Source: Siphonodentalium dalli (Eukaryota; Mollusca; Scaphopoda; Gadilida; Siphonodentaliidae). From it: DNA of 64,000 nt. Shown here in pieces: positions 35,091 through 47,616 of this stretch; within the stretch, counting starts at the first letter, position 1, and the number at the start of each line of letters is the position of its first letter. A model generated the notes under the pieces. The model had not been told where the DNA came from, did not search any database, and worked only from the letters and a program-made list of their open reading frames with translations. Where the stretch lies: contig CP136068.1 of assembly GCA_032622095.1 (NCBI GenBank), forward strand, positions 148,441,365 through 148,505,364, in the 5' to 3' direction. A program made the position numbers and the translations under genes.

Positions 35091-35916
35091 AATACTGTAC
35101 CATGGGCCATGACCAATAAATCTTACCAAGTATAAATCATCTGCATGGTTTATAAAATAGTCATTTCTATAGTAAATAAGACCATTATTATTCTAAATTT
35201 GACTAAACAGATGCTGAAAACCCAATGGGTAACATATGGTTTTTTAAAGTTTAGTATAGGCCTTTCGTCCAGCGGGCTATTTGCAGGAGCAGCTTGACTC
35301 GATGTCGAAGATACCGATGTTGATTGGGAGCAATTTTGGATCTTCTTTTGGCTTGCCATAATCCCACACTACAATAAACATGGTTCTAGTTTCCTGGTGA
35401 CAACGTGTGCATGCACTCGAAGATCTCTGGCTGAAACATGACAAAAAATTAATCGTCATTTAAGTTCTTAAAAATAACATGGATTTAAAGATGGATTATC
35501 TCTTCATAAAACAATTTTGATATAGTATCGTTGGTATAAAATAATAGATATGAGTTGAAGACACATAACATGTCCGGAAACGCATCTATCAATTAGTATT
35601 TTATTTCGAATATTTTATTATAAAATGAGATGATTAAATGGGACAGACCATTAATACGATACCATAATCACTAATCCTATTACGCTAATACTTTGTTTAC
35701 ACTTTCTATACACATAACATGGCGGCACGTCGTGTTGCTTGTCACGTGACTGTAAACACTGTATATTCCCAGAACGTCAAATGAGTCTAACTAACGATTA
35801 TTTGTGACAAAATTACACAATAACATTTTTTTAGACCAGAAAATATTCGAAATATAATCCATGTTAATCGATAGAAGCATTTTCAGACAGCGGTCTTCGA
35901 ATCATATCTAATATTT
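35091..35916. other. Unassigned
   Basis: No gene or repeat recognised. Short open frames on the minus strand near 35150-35459 have no recognisable features. Confidence 0.35.
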
Positions 35917-36312
35917 CATACCCCGGTAACTATATAACACATGTTTTCAAAGAGCTAGACCATCTTTATACCCCGGTAACTATATAACACATGTTTACAA
36001 AGAGATATACCATCTTGTACCCCGGTAACTATATAACACATGTTTACAAAGAGATAGACCATCTTTATACCCCGGTAACTATATAACACATGTTTTTACA
36101 AAGAGATAGACCATCTTTATACCCCGGTAACTATATAACACATGTTTTTACAAAGAGATAGACCATCTTTATACCCCGGTAACTATATAACACATGTTTT
36201 TACAAAGAGATAGACCATCTTTATACCCCGGTAACTATATAACACATGTATACAAAGAGATAGACCATCTTTATACCCCGGTAACTATATAACACATGTA
36301 TACAAAGAGATA
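35917..36312 (+). repeat. Tandem array, eight ~52-bp units
   Basis: CCCCGGTAACTATATAACAC starts at 35921, 35971, 36018, 36070, 36122, 36174, 36226 and 36276; spacing is 47-52 bp. Units end CAAAGAGATAGACCATCTT. Units differ by few bases, so the array is young. One isolated partial unit lies at 51536-51573. Confidence 0.85.
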
Positions 36313-36394
36313 TGTCTCACCTGGATGCCATTAGTTTGTGTATACCGATATTTAATGTGAAAAAATACACATATATGACAACGCGGAAATCTGG

Positions 36395-37240
36395 AAAATA
36401 TAGGAATTTATGCGCCCGCAGCAACGTGAATTTTGTTACTTATTCCTTATTCGCAAAATGTCGGAAAGTGTGGCAAATGGCCCCATATTCGTAAGTGTCC
36501 AGGTGGGCGTAGCATTTTGGGCTGAAAATTATTTAGGTCGAGTTCGTAAAATTGGTCCGAAAAAGTGTCCAACCTGTGCTTAGTCCGATTTTTTGGGGAA
36601 AATGTGGCAAATGACGCCAAATTCTCAAGTGGCCAGCTGGGCGGAACATTTTGGGCCGAAAATTATTTGGGTCGAGTTCGTAAAAGTGGTCCGAAAAAGT
36701 GTCGAACCTGTGCTCGGTCGGATTTTTTGGTGAACATGTGGCAAATGACCACGGCAACATACTTAGTAAAAAATAACAAACAAATTGGGCCGAAAAAATT
36801 TGGGTCGAAAAGTCCGAAATGCCTCGAAATTAGGCAAAGTCTAAATCATGAAGGGAAAATGGCCCCAATGGGTGCAAATTCTCAAGTGGCCAGTTGGGCG
36901 GAACATTTTGGGCCGAAAAAATTTTGGGTCGAGTTTGTAAAAGTGGTCCGAATAAGTGTCCAACCTGTGCTCGGTCCGATGTTTTTGGGAAAATGTGGCA
37001 AATGACCACGGAAACATACTAAGTAAAAAATAACACAAATTAATAAGCGGTCCTTCCTCCGCCATTAAAGCTAAAAATTTCGGACTTTTCTACCCAATTT
37101 GTTTCGGCCCAAATTTGTGTTATTTTTTACTTAGTATGTTACCGTGGTCATTTGCCACATTTTCCCAAAAAAATCGGACCGAGCACAGGTTGGACACTTA
37201 TTCGGATAAATTTTACAAACTCGACCCAAAATTCAGATCG
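36395..37240. repeat. Tandem/foldback repeat family E, plus copy
   Basis: Starts TGCGCCCGCAGCAACG and continues with repeated ~145-bp units (CTCAAGTGGCCAGCTGGGCG, TTTGGGCCGAAAATTATTTG, TCGAGTTCGTAAAAGTGGTC, AACCTGTGCTCGGTC). From about 37070 the sequence folds back: the 36955-37035 segment is repeated inverted at 37112-37235. An inverse copy is at 50646-51230. Open frames here follow the repeats. Confidence 0.65.
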
Positions 37241-37620
37241 TCATCGCTACATTATAGTCATTAACGTCTTTGTAATATGATTACGTCAGTACGTATGGAC
37301 AACCAAAACACGTACGCGTCCATCTATAAAATGATAAATGTATGTTTCATAGGAGTGCCTGTATTTCTGGACAACTTGGGATATACGATCACGTCAGTAG
37401 TATACGTATGGACCGTAGGACGGCGACATGTCACTCTATGTCCAAAGGTTCGCTATTCCCAAGGTTCATTATAGAGAAGTTTCGCTATTCCCAAGGTTAT
37501 CTATATTCCTCGATATTCAGAAGGTTTTTATAACTTGTTATTTTGAAGTTTCATTCTATATTCTAAAGTACTGAGAGGATTCTTTATAATAAGACTCTTT
37601 TTATGAAGGAAATAACTTAA

Positions 37621-37930
37621 AGGTGCTCAATCCGATAAGACGCTCCTGAATTAATCTTTCTTTGGCTTCGGTGGGGAAAAAAATATTTGATTAAGAGTCG
37701 AGGAACCCACCCATCAAAACTCAGAGTAATTAGATATCGATCTTTGCAGTTTGTTATTTTTATTGTTTCTGGGCCTGATCGTGCCAGAAGGACGAGGTCA
37801 AACGGGCGGTCTTCCAGATAAAGATGGATAACTGTAAAATTGTGGTAATAATAACTACTTGGTATTAGAGTTGTCCATCTTTTCTGGTTAAATACGCCCA
37901 GAATAGCAAACCTTCAGAATAGCGAACCTT
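37621..37930. mobile_element. Truncated TTAA MITE, relative of 7806-8269
   Basis: TTAA at 37617-37620, then AGGTGCTCAATCCGATAA, GGCTTCGGTGGGG and AGTCGAGGAACCCACCCATC. The right terminus is not recognisable. Confidence 0.55.
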
Positions 37931-37974
37931 CTATATATGACCATTCCAAAAGAAGTTCATACAGAAATCAACCC

Positions 37975-38580
37975 CAAAAACAAGCGATCCGGAAACCCAA
38001 AAACAAGCGAAAATTTAAATTATCTAAGTTGAAAAAAGGGCCATAACTATGGCAAAAATCATCAGATCATACCCAAATTCGCACTTGACATGTATTTCCA
38101 TATAACTGATCCACAAAAATAGGGGATTTGCAATCGTACCACCAAAGCTCACGTTATCATCTGGAAACCCAAAAAATAAGAGAAAATTTATTTTCTAAGT
38201 AAAAAAGGGCCATAACTCTGGTGAAAATGGGTGAACGAAACCCGCGCTATGCATGTAGCTGTTCCCCCATGCTGCTCTATCACCATACCAAATATCAGCT
38301 AAATCTGCCCAGTGGTTGCTGAACAATAATGCAAAATGTTTGTATGGACAAAATTTAATTTTCTAAGTAAAAAAGGGCCATAACTCTGGTGAAAATGGGT
38401 GGACAAAACCCGCGCTATGCATGCAGCTGTTCCCCCATGCTGCTCTATCGCCATACCAAATATCAGCTAAATCTGCCCAGCGGTTGCCGAACAATAATGC
38501 AAAATGTTTGTACGGACGGACGGACGTACGGACGGAGACGTCGACTATATACCCGCCGACTGCAAGTCGGGGGCATAATA
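37975..38580 (-). mobile_element. Helitron-like element, family I-related
   Basis: Units with TTTTCTAAGTAAAAAAGGGC at 38191 and 38359 (168 bp apart) and a more diverged unit from 37990. They are followed by an ACGG-rich tract (38512-38535) and a CCCGCCGACTGCAAGTCGGGGG hairpin-like end (38551-38572). This mirrors 258-1025 in inverse orientation. The CTRR end was not found. Confidence 0.5.
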
Positions 38581-39750
38581 AGGTATTTCATAATTTATTA
38601 ACTGTTCTAGTTACTTCCCTATCGCAACAGCAAAAACTTTGTACTGGTGGAATATATAATTCTTGACTGGCATAGATACATAGATATTCATGGCATGGTC
38701 TGAGAAAATGCTACTAGATTAAACATTTATATGATTGCCTCATTAGTCATGTACATGTATAACTAGAAGGTCGTGGCAGTTCAACTAAGTTGGCCTGGAA
38801 TTATTATGTTTGTCATACATATTATTCCAATCCCAATGAATTCCAATGTGTCAAGTCGACAATAGCAAGTACGCAGGGCTATATTTAATAATTTTTCCAC
38901 AAATAGCCACTAGTTAATATATATGCTAGCCATGCTGATCAAGCTCCCGCTTAATGCTTAAGGTTTAAATCGAGAACACAGTGTTAAAATCATGAATTTA
39001 TTTAATATGTGAGAATGCTAAAACTAATCACTGTGCATTATAATTATTATATTTAACTTGATGTGTCCATCACAGGAAACAGAATTCATACACACAGATG
39101 GAAAGTTGGCCCGGAAGCATATCCTCTCACCAGTCACTGCATGCACCCTGCAGACTGTGCCGAGACCAAGTGAGATTGGGAGATGTTCTTTTCCTTCACT
39201 CAACAAGAAGATAAATGACTCACTTTGTTAGTCACCAATTCACTGGACTTCACATGTTTGTTACATATGTGTGTCGACTGCTCTGTAGATGGCTAGAATT
39301 GTATTTTGACCTGAGTCACATTCACATTCACAGTGAGTGGGTGAGGCTCAGTGAGCCTGAAGTCGTTGATAACTAAATTGACTAATCTGTAATCACTAAA
39401 TTGACTAATACAATCCTAATATTATTAGATTAGTAGGCCACATGACCGCTTTCACCGATTGCTGCTTACACAATTTCCAGCTAAGCGCTACGTTCAACGG
39501 TTCATGACTGAACTACACTGTCTATAGTAATGAGTATATCAGTCAGCTCTAAAATATCCATTTTCTGATTTCCTTGACCCAAGTTGAGGCTTGATCTGAC
39601 AGTGTTAGTTATTAACAATTAATTGACTATTTAGAGAAGTAGTTAGTAGACTGAACAATTTGCCGCTTGCACTAAGTTGCAGTTGCAACTCTAAGTCTAT
39701 AACCAGTCCAGGTGAACACAGACTTAAAATTTAACAATAACAGAACAAGT
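38581..39750. other. Unassigned
   Basis: No repeat recognised. A minus-strand frame at 39024-39206 has mixed composition with several Cys, but no domain or splice support. It may be host intergenic or intronic DNA. Confidence 0.3.
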
Positions 39751-39755
39751 CAAAT

Positions 39756-40560
39756 CACTGTGTATGAACAGAAGTGAACGCTGTATCGCGGTAATCGGAC
39801 ATAAATAAAAGTAGCTCGCCTCAGCTTGACTACGGTACGTATATTTTCGTGCTAAAAACACGTCACGTTTGCGATCAAAAGCACATTTTTCAAACTATAC
39901 CATGTCTTATTTTGTAACAAAGACATGTTTTGGATGCCGTAATATCCCATTGAAAGCCACGCTTAGCGTTTGTCCCCTGTTTCCTGTGTTTTATCGACAT
40001 ACGAGCACGATTTCAAAGCGTGGTGCTCCAACATAATTGAACGCACGGTAAGATCTGACAAAAAACATTGAACGCACGGTATTTTTATTATTATTTGTAT
40101 TGAACGCACGGTAACATTTCGATTACACCCTTTTACGTCCGGTTAGCATCATATCGCACTTTTCTAACTTGACTTTCACATGCCACAAATGTACCTTTTT
40201 ATATTTCCACAGCCAATATTGCTACTTGTGCTAACAAATGTTTATTAAAATGGTCAAATGTCACAATCAAGATATGAGCTGCGTTAGATCATCCTACAAA
40301 TAGTCCTTGAATGTCCAATGTTTGAGATTTGCCCTTGTTTGTTATCTTAACTTGCACTTTAACTATCATGAGTAACCATGAAAACCCCACACTCTTTTGT
40401 CAATGGTAGTCTTTTATATTTTAAAACTATAGATTAACTATAGTTTACAATGTGCTAGAATTTATCCAAAATACGACAAATTGGTTTAGTGGAAATAAGT
40501 CACGTGATAGCATGTTCTAGAAAATAACACAATATAACACGGTATAAACTATATATATAC
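39756..40560 (+). repeat. Left outer inverted arm with three subterminal motifs
   Basis: Contains TTGAACGCACGGTA at 40037, 40068 and 40100, matched in inverse at 48115, 48147 and 48178. Repeated subterminal motifs of this kind are usual transposase-binding sites, but binding here is inferred. Confidence 0.7.
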
Positions 40561-41039
40561 TAGTATTTTATAAATGTAAAATATTACATTCGACCAAAGT
40601 TGGTGGGTTTCCAAGGTTACACTCGAGAAAGCGATACCGCTTATTTGCACATGATGGTTGGTATACAATAATATTGACACATAATACGTGGCATCCTAAG
40701 TCTCAATGCGATGTACCACATATGGGCGTATATTTAAAGAGCGCTTTATAATTACAAAAGTTCAATATACTAGTAACATAAAAATACAGGGTTTTGTTTG
40801 AACATAATCGTCATGGCAGCGCACGAAAATATATAATTTAAACGAGTGACCAATTAAACAATATTTAGAATCTGCCGCTGACATAAATCAACCCATTGTA
40901 TTGTATAAGAAGATGGAAGAAATGTTGATATTAGAAAGTAATTACCCAGCTAATAGAGCTTGAGCTGCATGTAGACCCCCCCTCCCCCTATGCGGACTTT
41001 TGGTGGTTATGATATCTTTGTAGAACTATATCAGTCCTT

Positions 41040-42290
41040 CAATTTGCCGGTTGTTTGCCATCTGGCGATGGGGGCTTTATAGAGTTATCGGTCTTTGAAT
41101 CCAAGATGGCCGCCAACGTTGAATATCTAACCAGGTAAATTTCAATTCGCAATTAATCAGGAAGTTTATGAGGTATTACATCGTGCGATATGCCATTCTA
41201 TTGATAATTGAGTACTCCTTATTTATTTGTAGGAATAAATTTCATATATTTAAAATGGCCGCCAAAATGGCCACCGGAAGTGGAAAATGTGACACTTTTT
41301 CACTAATATCCTCTATATCAGTTTCTGCTGTTTAGAACTGATTGAGAATTGTGACTTTATTTTGTATTGTTTATATTAACTGATCATTGGGGCAATGAAA
41401 TAAGAAATTCTTTGGGTCCTAGGCCCTTCCGATCCCTCAAAAATTTGACTTTAGAGGAAGCGGTATAAAATTTTCCCAAAAAAATCACAATTGGGATTCT
41501 AGTCACATTTCAACAAGGAATGAGCAGAACTGTGTTATGTAAGTGAGACATACCATTACCCGTGAATATTCCAAGTCATTGGAACCAAAATTGTTACTTT
41601 GGATCAAAATGGCCACCAAAATATGGAAAATTGTAAATATTGTAAATATATTGCCCCAGCGTTCACTGCAATCGCTTACAATCTGTGGTTGATGAAGTAA
41701 ATTGGCTATTCTGCCTTATATCCATTGAAAACTAACATTTCTGATTCACCTTGGTTAAGTTTTAGTATTGTAACCACTGACATTACCAGAAATATTGGAT
41801 TTTACTCTCACACACTTGACATAAATATCGGCAAAAATTAACTTTTCATGTTTTGATCATTTTTATTAAAAGTAAACTGTAACTAACTTTGATATGAACG
41901 GTGTTTATCGTTTTGGTCTAATGTAAATGTGTCACACTAAGGTCATTATAGAGCAAATTACCCAAGATGACTTCCAAAATGGCAACCAACTTGGGTAAAA
42001 AGTTCATTGTTCACATATATCCGGAACATTATTGTCTGCTGTTCCGAAAAGTTAGCAAATTGTAACTTACTTGGTTATTATGCATGTTAGGTAATCAACT
42101 GACAACTAAATATTATTGGCTGTCCCGGTTCCTTATGGGGCATGACAAATTAATGTTAAAGTTGCTTATGGAATTTTGCCGAAAACCTCTTTTGGGATTC
42201 TGACCACTTTGAATCTTTGAAACGGAACTAAGATGAACCATAATATGTGGTGACTATTCTGGCTATTTTGACTCATTAGGATAAAATTGA
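41040..42290 (+). repeat. Left inner inverted arm (GGCGGCCAT-rich)
   Basis: Starts around TCGGTCTTTGAATCCAAGATGG and holds repeated AAAATGGCCGCC/AAAATGGCCACC motifs (41103, 41255, 41269, 41610, 41978). The reverse complement occurs at 44090-45310 with moderate divergence. Confidence 0.7.
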
Positions 42291-42299
42291 TCACCCCGA

Positions 42300-44080
42300 T
42301 ACAAGAGGGAGGTCAATATGGTAGCCCGCGAGTTACTGCATGGTCATAGGGGAGGTGAATAGGTATACATGGAGTTATTTTATGATCATGTGAACAGATA
42401 TAGAAGGACTGTCTATGTGATCGTGAGTGGGATGTCCATTGTGAGATATATATGTATACAAGTAGTGGCCGTATGGTAATGTGTGAGCTGAATATGTTTA
42501 CATGGAGTGACTGTATGGTTGTATGGGTATGTGTGGATGTACGGGTAACACGATGTGGCTGTACGGACAATGATATTGTGTGCGGATATAACGGGAGTAG
42601 CTACAATGTCATATATGTGTTGTTTATGTATATATATGGAGTGACTATGGTCATGGGTGGGATGTATAGGTGTATATTTGGTGGCTGTATTGCCACATGT
42701 GGGTGACCATGTATACATCTGGTGCCAATGTGATCATAGGTGGGGTATATGGATAAATAGGGAGTGGTTGGATGAATATGTGTAATGTGTATAGGTGTAC
42801 ATGGACTGACAGCACGGTCATGAGTATACATGCCTGAGTATATCTGGGTGGTCGTTGGCGAGCGTGTAGGTATATAGGGAGTGCCGTGTTGGTAATGGGT
42901 GGGATGTATATTTATATATGTCGTGGATGTATATTGTCATCGGTGGATGTATAGGTATACAGGGAGTAACTGTATGATCATGGATGGCGTGTATGAGTAC
43001 ACAGCGAGTGACTGAATTGTCATGTGTGGGGTGTATATAAAAGTCTGTAATGTATAATTGATCATGTGTGAGAAGTATTGGTACACCTGGAAGATGTGAT
43101 GTGTATATGTACACCTGGAGTGACTCTATGGGCATGTTTGTGTTGCATATGTATATATCGAGTGGCTATATGACCATGGGTATGGTGAATATATATACAG
43201 GGAGTGACTGTGTGGCAATTAATGAAATGAATAGGTGTACAAGGAGTGACCGTGTGATCACCAATGTGGTGAATATGTATACACGGAGTGAAATGGGTCA
43301 GGTGTAGGAGTATACCTGGTGTGCATGTATGGTGACTCATTGTCATATGTTATGTGTACGGGTATACTCCAAGTGGTTGTATGGCCATTGGGCGAGGGTA
43401 TATATGTATAGCACGTGTGACTATATGACCATTGCTGAGGTGCATATGTATACATGGAGTCACTCTTTGGTTATGCGTGGGGTGAATATGCTTATCTTGA
43501 GTGGCTATTTCGCAATTGGCGTGGCGAGTAGATATGCAGGGATTGACCGTATGACCAATGGTGATGTGAATATGTGTACCTGTAGTGACTGTATGATCAT
43601 GAATGTGGTGAATACAGGGAGTGGCTATATGGTCATGGGTCAGGTGTAACAGTTTACATGGTGTACATGTATGTTGACCCATGACTGTGTGGGGTGTATG
43701 GTGTACGCAAGTGGGGTTATATGACCATTGGTGAGGTGCATATGTATACATGGAGCGATGCAATGGTCATGGTGGGGTGTATATGTATACCTTGAGTGGC
43801 TATTTGGCCATGGGTGTGGAACATAGGTACACATGGATTGACTTTATGGCCAATGGTGATGTCAATAGGTATACAATGATTGACTGTGTGATAATGAATG
43901 TGGTGAATATGTATACATATAGTGACGATACGGTCATTGGTCAGTTGTAGGAGGTATACATGGTGTGCATGCATTAAATTGTTATTGACAGATGTATCGT
44001 CATGTGTGGTGTGCAGGGATATACACAAGTATAACGATTTTCCTGACAATAGTTGATAAATGTTTATGCTAATGGGCAAG
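42300..44080. repeat. 42-bp minisatellite core
   Basis: About 42 diverged units of ~42 bp with the pattern GTATACATGGAGTGACTGTA, then TGGTCATGGGTG and GGTGAATAT. Because 42 is divisible by three, frames stay open on both strands over several units. The translations are 14-residue periodic and His/Thr/Pro-rich on one strand, so they are not evidence of genes. Confidence 0.8.
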
Positions 44081-44089
44081 AGTAGCCAC

Positions 44090-45310
44090 ATATTATGGTC
44101 GGATGGTCCCTCTCAGTTCCGTTTCAAAGTTCTGCCCATTTATTTTCAAAAACTTGGCCAGAATCCCAAAAGACGTTTTCGGCACAATTGTACACTGCAC
44201 ATTTTAAAATTAAATGATCGTGCCTCATAATGTACAGTGCCAACCAGAATATAAAATGTAGTTGTCAGTCGATTAACTAACGTGTATAATAACAAAGTTA
44301 GTCACACTTTGCTACCTTTTCGGAACAGCAGATAATTATGTTCCGGATATATGTGAAAATCAACTTTTTACCCAATTTAGTTGCCATTTTGGAAGCCACC
44401 TTGAGTAATTTGGTCATTAAACACCTTATTGTGACACATTTAAGATAGATAAAAACAATAAACACCTCTCATGCCAAAGATAGTTACAGTTTACTTGCAA
44501 AAAATGGTTCAAACATGAGAAGAGATTTTTTGCCGATATTTATGTCACGTTTCTGAGAGTGAAATACAATATATCTGGTAATGTCTTTGTTACAATAGTT
44601 AGTAACAATCTTAGTATTCAATGTATAGATGCAGAATAGCCAATTTCATTCATCAACCACAAATTGTAAGCGATTCCAGGACACACTGGGGCAATATCTA
44701 CCATTTTCCATATTTTGTCGGCCATTTTGGTTGCCATTTTGATCCAAAGTAACAACTTTTGTTCCTATGAATTGGAGTATCCATGTATAATGGTATTCCT
44801 CACTTACATTCCACAGTTGTGCTCATTCTTTGTTGAAATTTGAACAGAAACTCAATTGTGATTTTTTGGTGAAATTTTATACAGCATTCTGTAAAATCAA
44901 ACTTTTGGGGGAACGGAGGGGGCTAGGACCCCAATACTTGCTTTTTTCATTACCCCAATGATTAGTTAATATAAAACTATAAAAAATAAGGTCACAATCC
45001 TCAACCAGTTCCAAACAGCAGAAACTGATCAAGAAGATATGAGTGAAAAATAGTCATATTTTCTACTTCTGGTGGCCATTTTGGCGGCCATTTTGAATAT
45101 ATGAAATTTATTTATACCTCTCAATAAGGACTACTCAACTATCAATAGAATAACATATCGCACGACTTAATATCTCGTAAACTGCCCGAGTGATTGCGAA
45201 TTAAAATTTATCAAGTCAAGATATTCAATTTTGGCGGCCATCTTGGATTCAATGGCCTCGAAACATGTGAACATTGACTACCTATATACATCCATGTGCT
45301 CGTGGAATGT
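44090..45310 (-). repeat. Right inner inverted arm
   Basis: Reverse complement of 41040-42290, including GGCGGCCATTTTGAATATAT (45088) and GGCGGCCATCTTGGATTCAA (45233). Small indels separate the arms. Confidence 0.7.
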
Positions 45311-46167
45311 TATAGAAAACTGCCCTGATCTATGTTCTCGTGGAAAATAATGAAAACATCGGTATTGTTCATAGTTTAATCACGTTATGCATGCGTAAGT
45401 TCACACACTGTACTTTTTCAGATATATCTTCAAAATAAACGAAAAATCATATCATCGGTGTCACTTTAAGAAAAATATCGAGTCAGGTGCCCATGTGACG
45501 CTATCTACGCAGACACTTGTTATATTCAGTTCGAATGAAAGTGAGTTTGAGAAGATACATACAGTTTTAGTATTAATTTTGAGAGAAATATTTCCCCTAC
45601 CCCCAATAAGGATTTTATCGCAAAAAATCACAGTAGTTTTATAAAAAATCGCTATAAAATGAACAAGCCCCCACGCCCGAGTGGCAAACAAGCAGAAAAA
45701 TGTGTGAAATACATCCCTCTATCGGAAAAACATAGTCGGCTAAAATCCGCACAGGGGGGAGGGTGGCCATATGGTAGCTCAAGGTCTATAAAGCAGGTTG
45801 CGAGATGTTACCACTCAAGCCCATTGGTCGACTATCGTTGTCTCCTTGCAACATCCATATCTCGTGTGGTAATTTCTAACTAATGTTATTATGCATAGGC
45901 CTATTATACACACTGACAGCTAAACCGAAAAAATCACACGTCAGTTATTCATGTCTGTCGACAATATGTTCTCTTGATATAGATGGTTTATGTATACGCG
46001 CTGGTATTTTAAGAGTTAAATTGACCATCAATAATGTCTCCGTTGTCCGATTTCGGACTTGTATTTATGTTTACCCGCCTTAATATCACTTCTTATGGCT
46101 ACACATACATGTATACAAACCCTGAACACAGCAATCCTTTAGTCATTATTTAATCTATATATTCCAG

Positions 46168-46304
46168 AGATGGATCCGGCTGATATGCAGACATATGCCA
46201 TCAAATTGGCAACAAATTTTGTCAAGCAATATATAAGAAGCCACACAGGAGAAGAATTGGCAAAACAAATTAGCCATAAAAATCCGGACTCCACAAATCG
46301 GTAG
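46168..46304 (+). CDS. Possible terminal exon, 44-residue frame, unknown
   Basis: A 44-codon frame from ATG 46170 to TAG 46302 directly follows TATATTCCAG, a good 3' splice-site match. The peptide is charged, with an amphipathic-looking middle (KLATNFVKQYI). No family recognised. It lies in the asymmetric part of the foldback element, so it may be captured or leftover transposon coding sequence, or chance. Confidence 0.2.
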
Positions 46305-46488
46305 TTCGGCAGTATAGTGTAACACCCGAAACGATTGAAAGAAAAGAAGGCAGATTGTGCCAGATCAAACTACGAATTCCGTGAGGATTACCAACCGATT
46401 ACAAAACGATAACACATCAGTTCAGGGAAGTGCAGAATCCCTACTAACCATATAAACGACTCAGTGCGGTTTCAGTCAACACCCAAGA

Positions 46489-46726
46489 CTACATGTTCCA
46501 CGAGTGATGTTTGTGACCAGATCGCCACACATATACATGACTGGGCAGGTGAAATTGAACTGGTGTTACCACACCATCTTCATGTTGATCCACACTGGCA
46601 CGTTCGTGTATCTTTAAATGTCTGCTGAAGCTCGTTTTATGTTTGGTGGTGAATGCACAGTCGGGCTCCAGACACCAGAACTTCGGTGTTGCGGGGGGCA
46701 TCCGACCCAAGAAAGGATTCGTCCAT
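46489..46726 (-). CDS. Possible exon encoding one C2H2 zinc finger
   Basis: On the minus strand an open frame to a stop at 46489 encodes a finger with Cys-x4-Cys-x12-His-x3-His spacing (FWCLEPDC, then SRHLKIH), a conserved aromatic two residues after the second Cys, and a hydrophobic residue before the first His. A 3' splice signal, TTTCTATATTTCAG, ends at 46727, so an exon starting at 46726 is plausible. About 30 residues past the finger are His/Val-rich and unrecognised. C2H2 fingers bind nucleic acid or protein. Neighbours are transposon sequence only. It may be a captured host exon or a transposon-encoded finger. A single finger of this spacing can also occur by chance. Confidence 0.4.
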
Positions 46727-47616
46727 CTGAAATATAGAAATAGGGCGTATATATAGAAATGTGGTCCACAGAAGCATCGATCGGGAAGCAAGGGGGAGGT
46801 CTACATAAAAGGGCACTTTATATGAATGTTATGGACTATAACCAATGGAATACACACACGCCAGTTTAATATACAAGTATATAACTTAACAGCTCCCTGC
46901 AAATTCCTTCAATTTTACATGGATTGCATGCATCGGTATATATGGTGACAAAAAGGCAATTCGTGGCACCTCTCGCCCCCCCCCTAGACCAAGGTCACAT
47001 GTTCCATCTGCATCCTGGTCCCGTTTGATGGCATGACCCTCCCCGTGAAATATAGGGAATATCCTATTTTGGTGTATGCATTTGTACTCTTTGGGATCCA
47101 ATTGGTCGATTATACTCAACTCCACCCCAAAACATCCGACTACCGTTTCGAATTTGATTGTCACCATTAAGTTATAATTTTTCAACTAGGCTAAATAAAA
47201 AAAATGCAAATTTAGACTAAAATATCCAGTCGGAAAGATCCAGATTCTACTTGTTTAAAGTCTGAATTTTCCAATTTTTTTGTTAAATTGGAGGGTTAAA
47301 ATTTCCAACTATTAGTAGTATTTGATCAATTGGGGTGGGGGTACAAGCGCATCCATGTTCATTATATCTATTTCGGTGTTCAACACACCATGCCACTCCA
47401 TATAAAACCCTATTTTAGCACATTGTTTGCACCAGCTGGAGGTAAAAATAAAAAGTTTTATTTGTTGAAACAAAGATTGTAGATTACGACCGTAATATGA
47501 GTTCAATTATGCCCACATATGTTTGTCATTGATATAATCTATTTTAATAATAGCGATAGGCGTCACTTCAGTTTTCACTCCAATATACATACATAATTAA
47601 GTGTATGGCATTTTAC

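Larger units (their letters stand above)
45311..47616. other. Asymmetric insert segment of the foldback element
   Basis: Present only in the right half. It holds the two possible exons (46168-46304 and 46489-46726) and a weak TTTCCAACTATT-type repeat (46905-47340). The left half has about 480 unmatched bases at the corresponding place. Confidence 0.5.

Noticed and set aside
35917-36312. CRISPR-like regular spacing
   Set aside because: Units are contiguous tandem repeats with no unique spacers, in an animal genome.
36565-37005. 146-codon plus-strand frame
   Set aside because: The same repeat E peptide in its other copy; no independent support.
42313-44091. Many His/Thr/Pro-rich or Met/Tyr-rich frames on both strands
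   Set aside because: Products of a 42-bp minisatellite, open in several frames because 42 is divisible by three. No start context, splice signals or domains.
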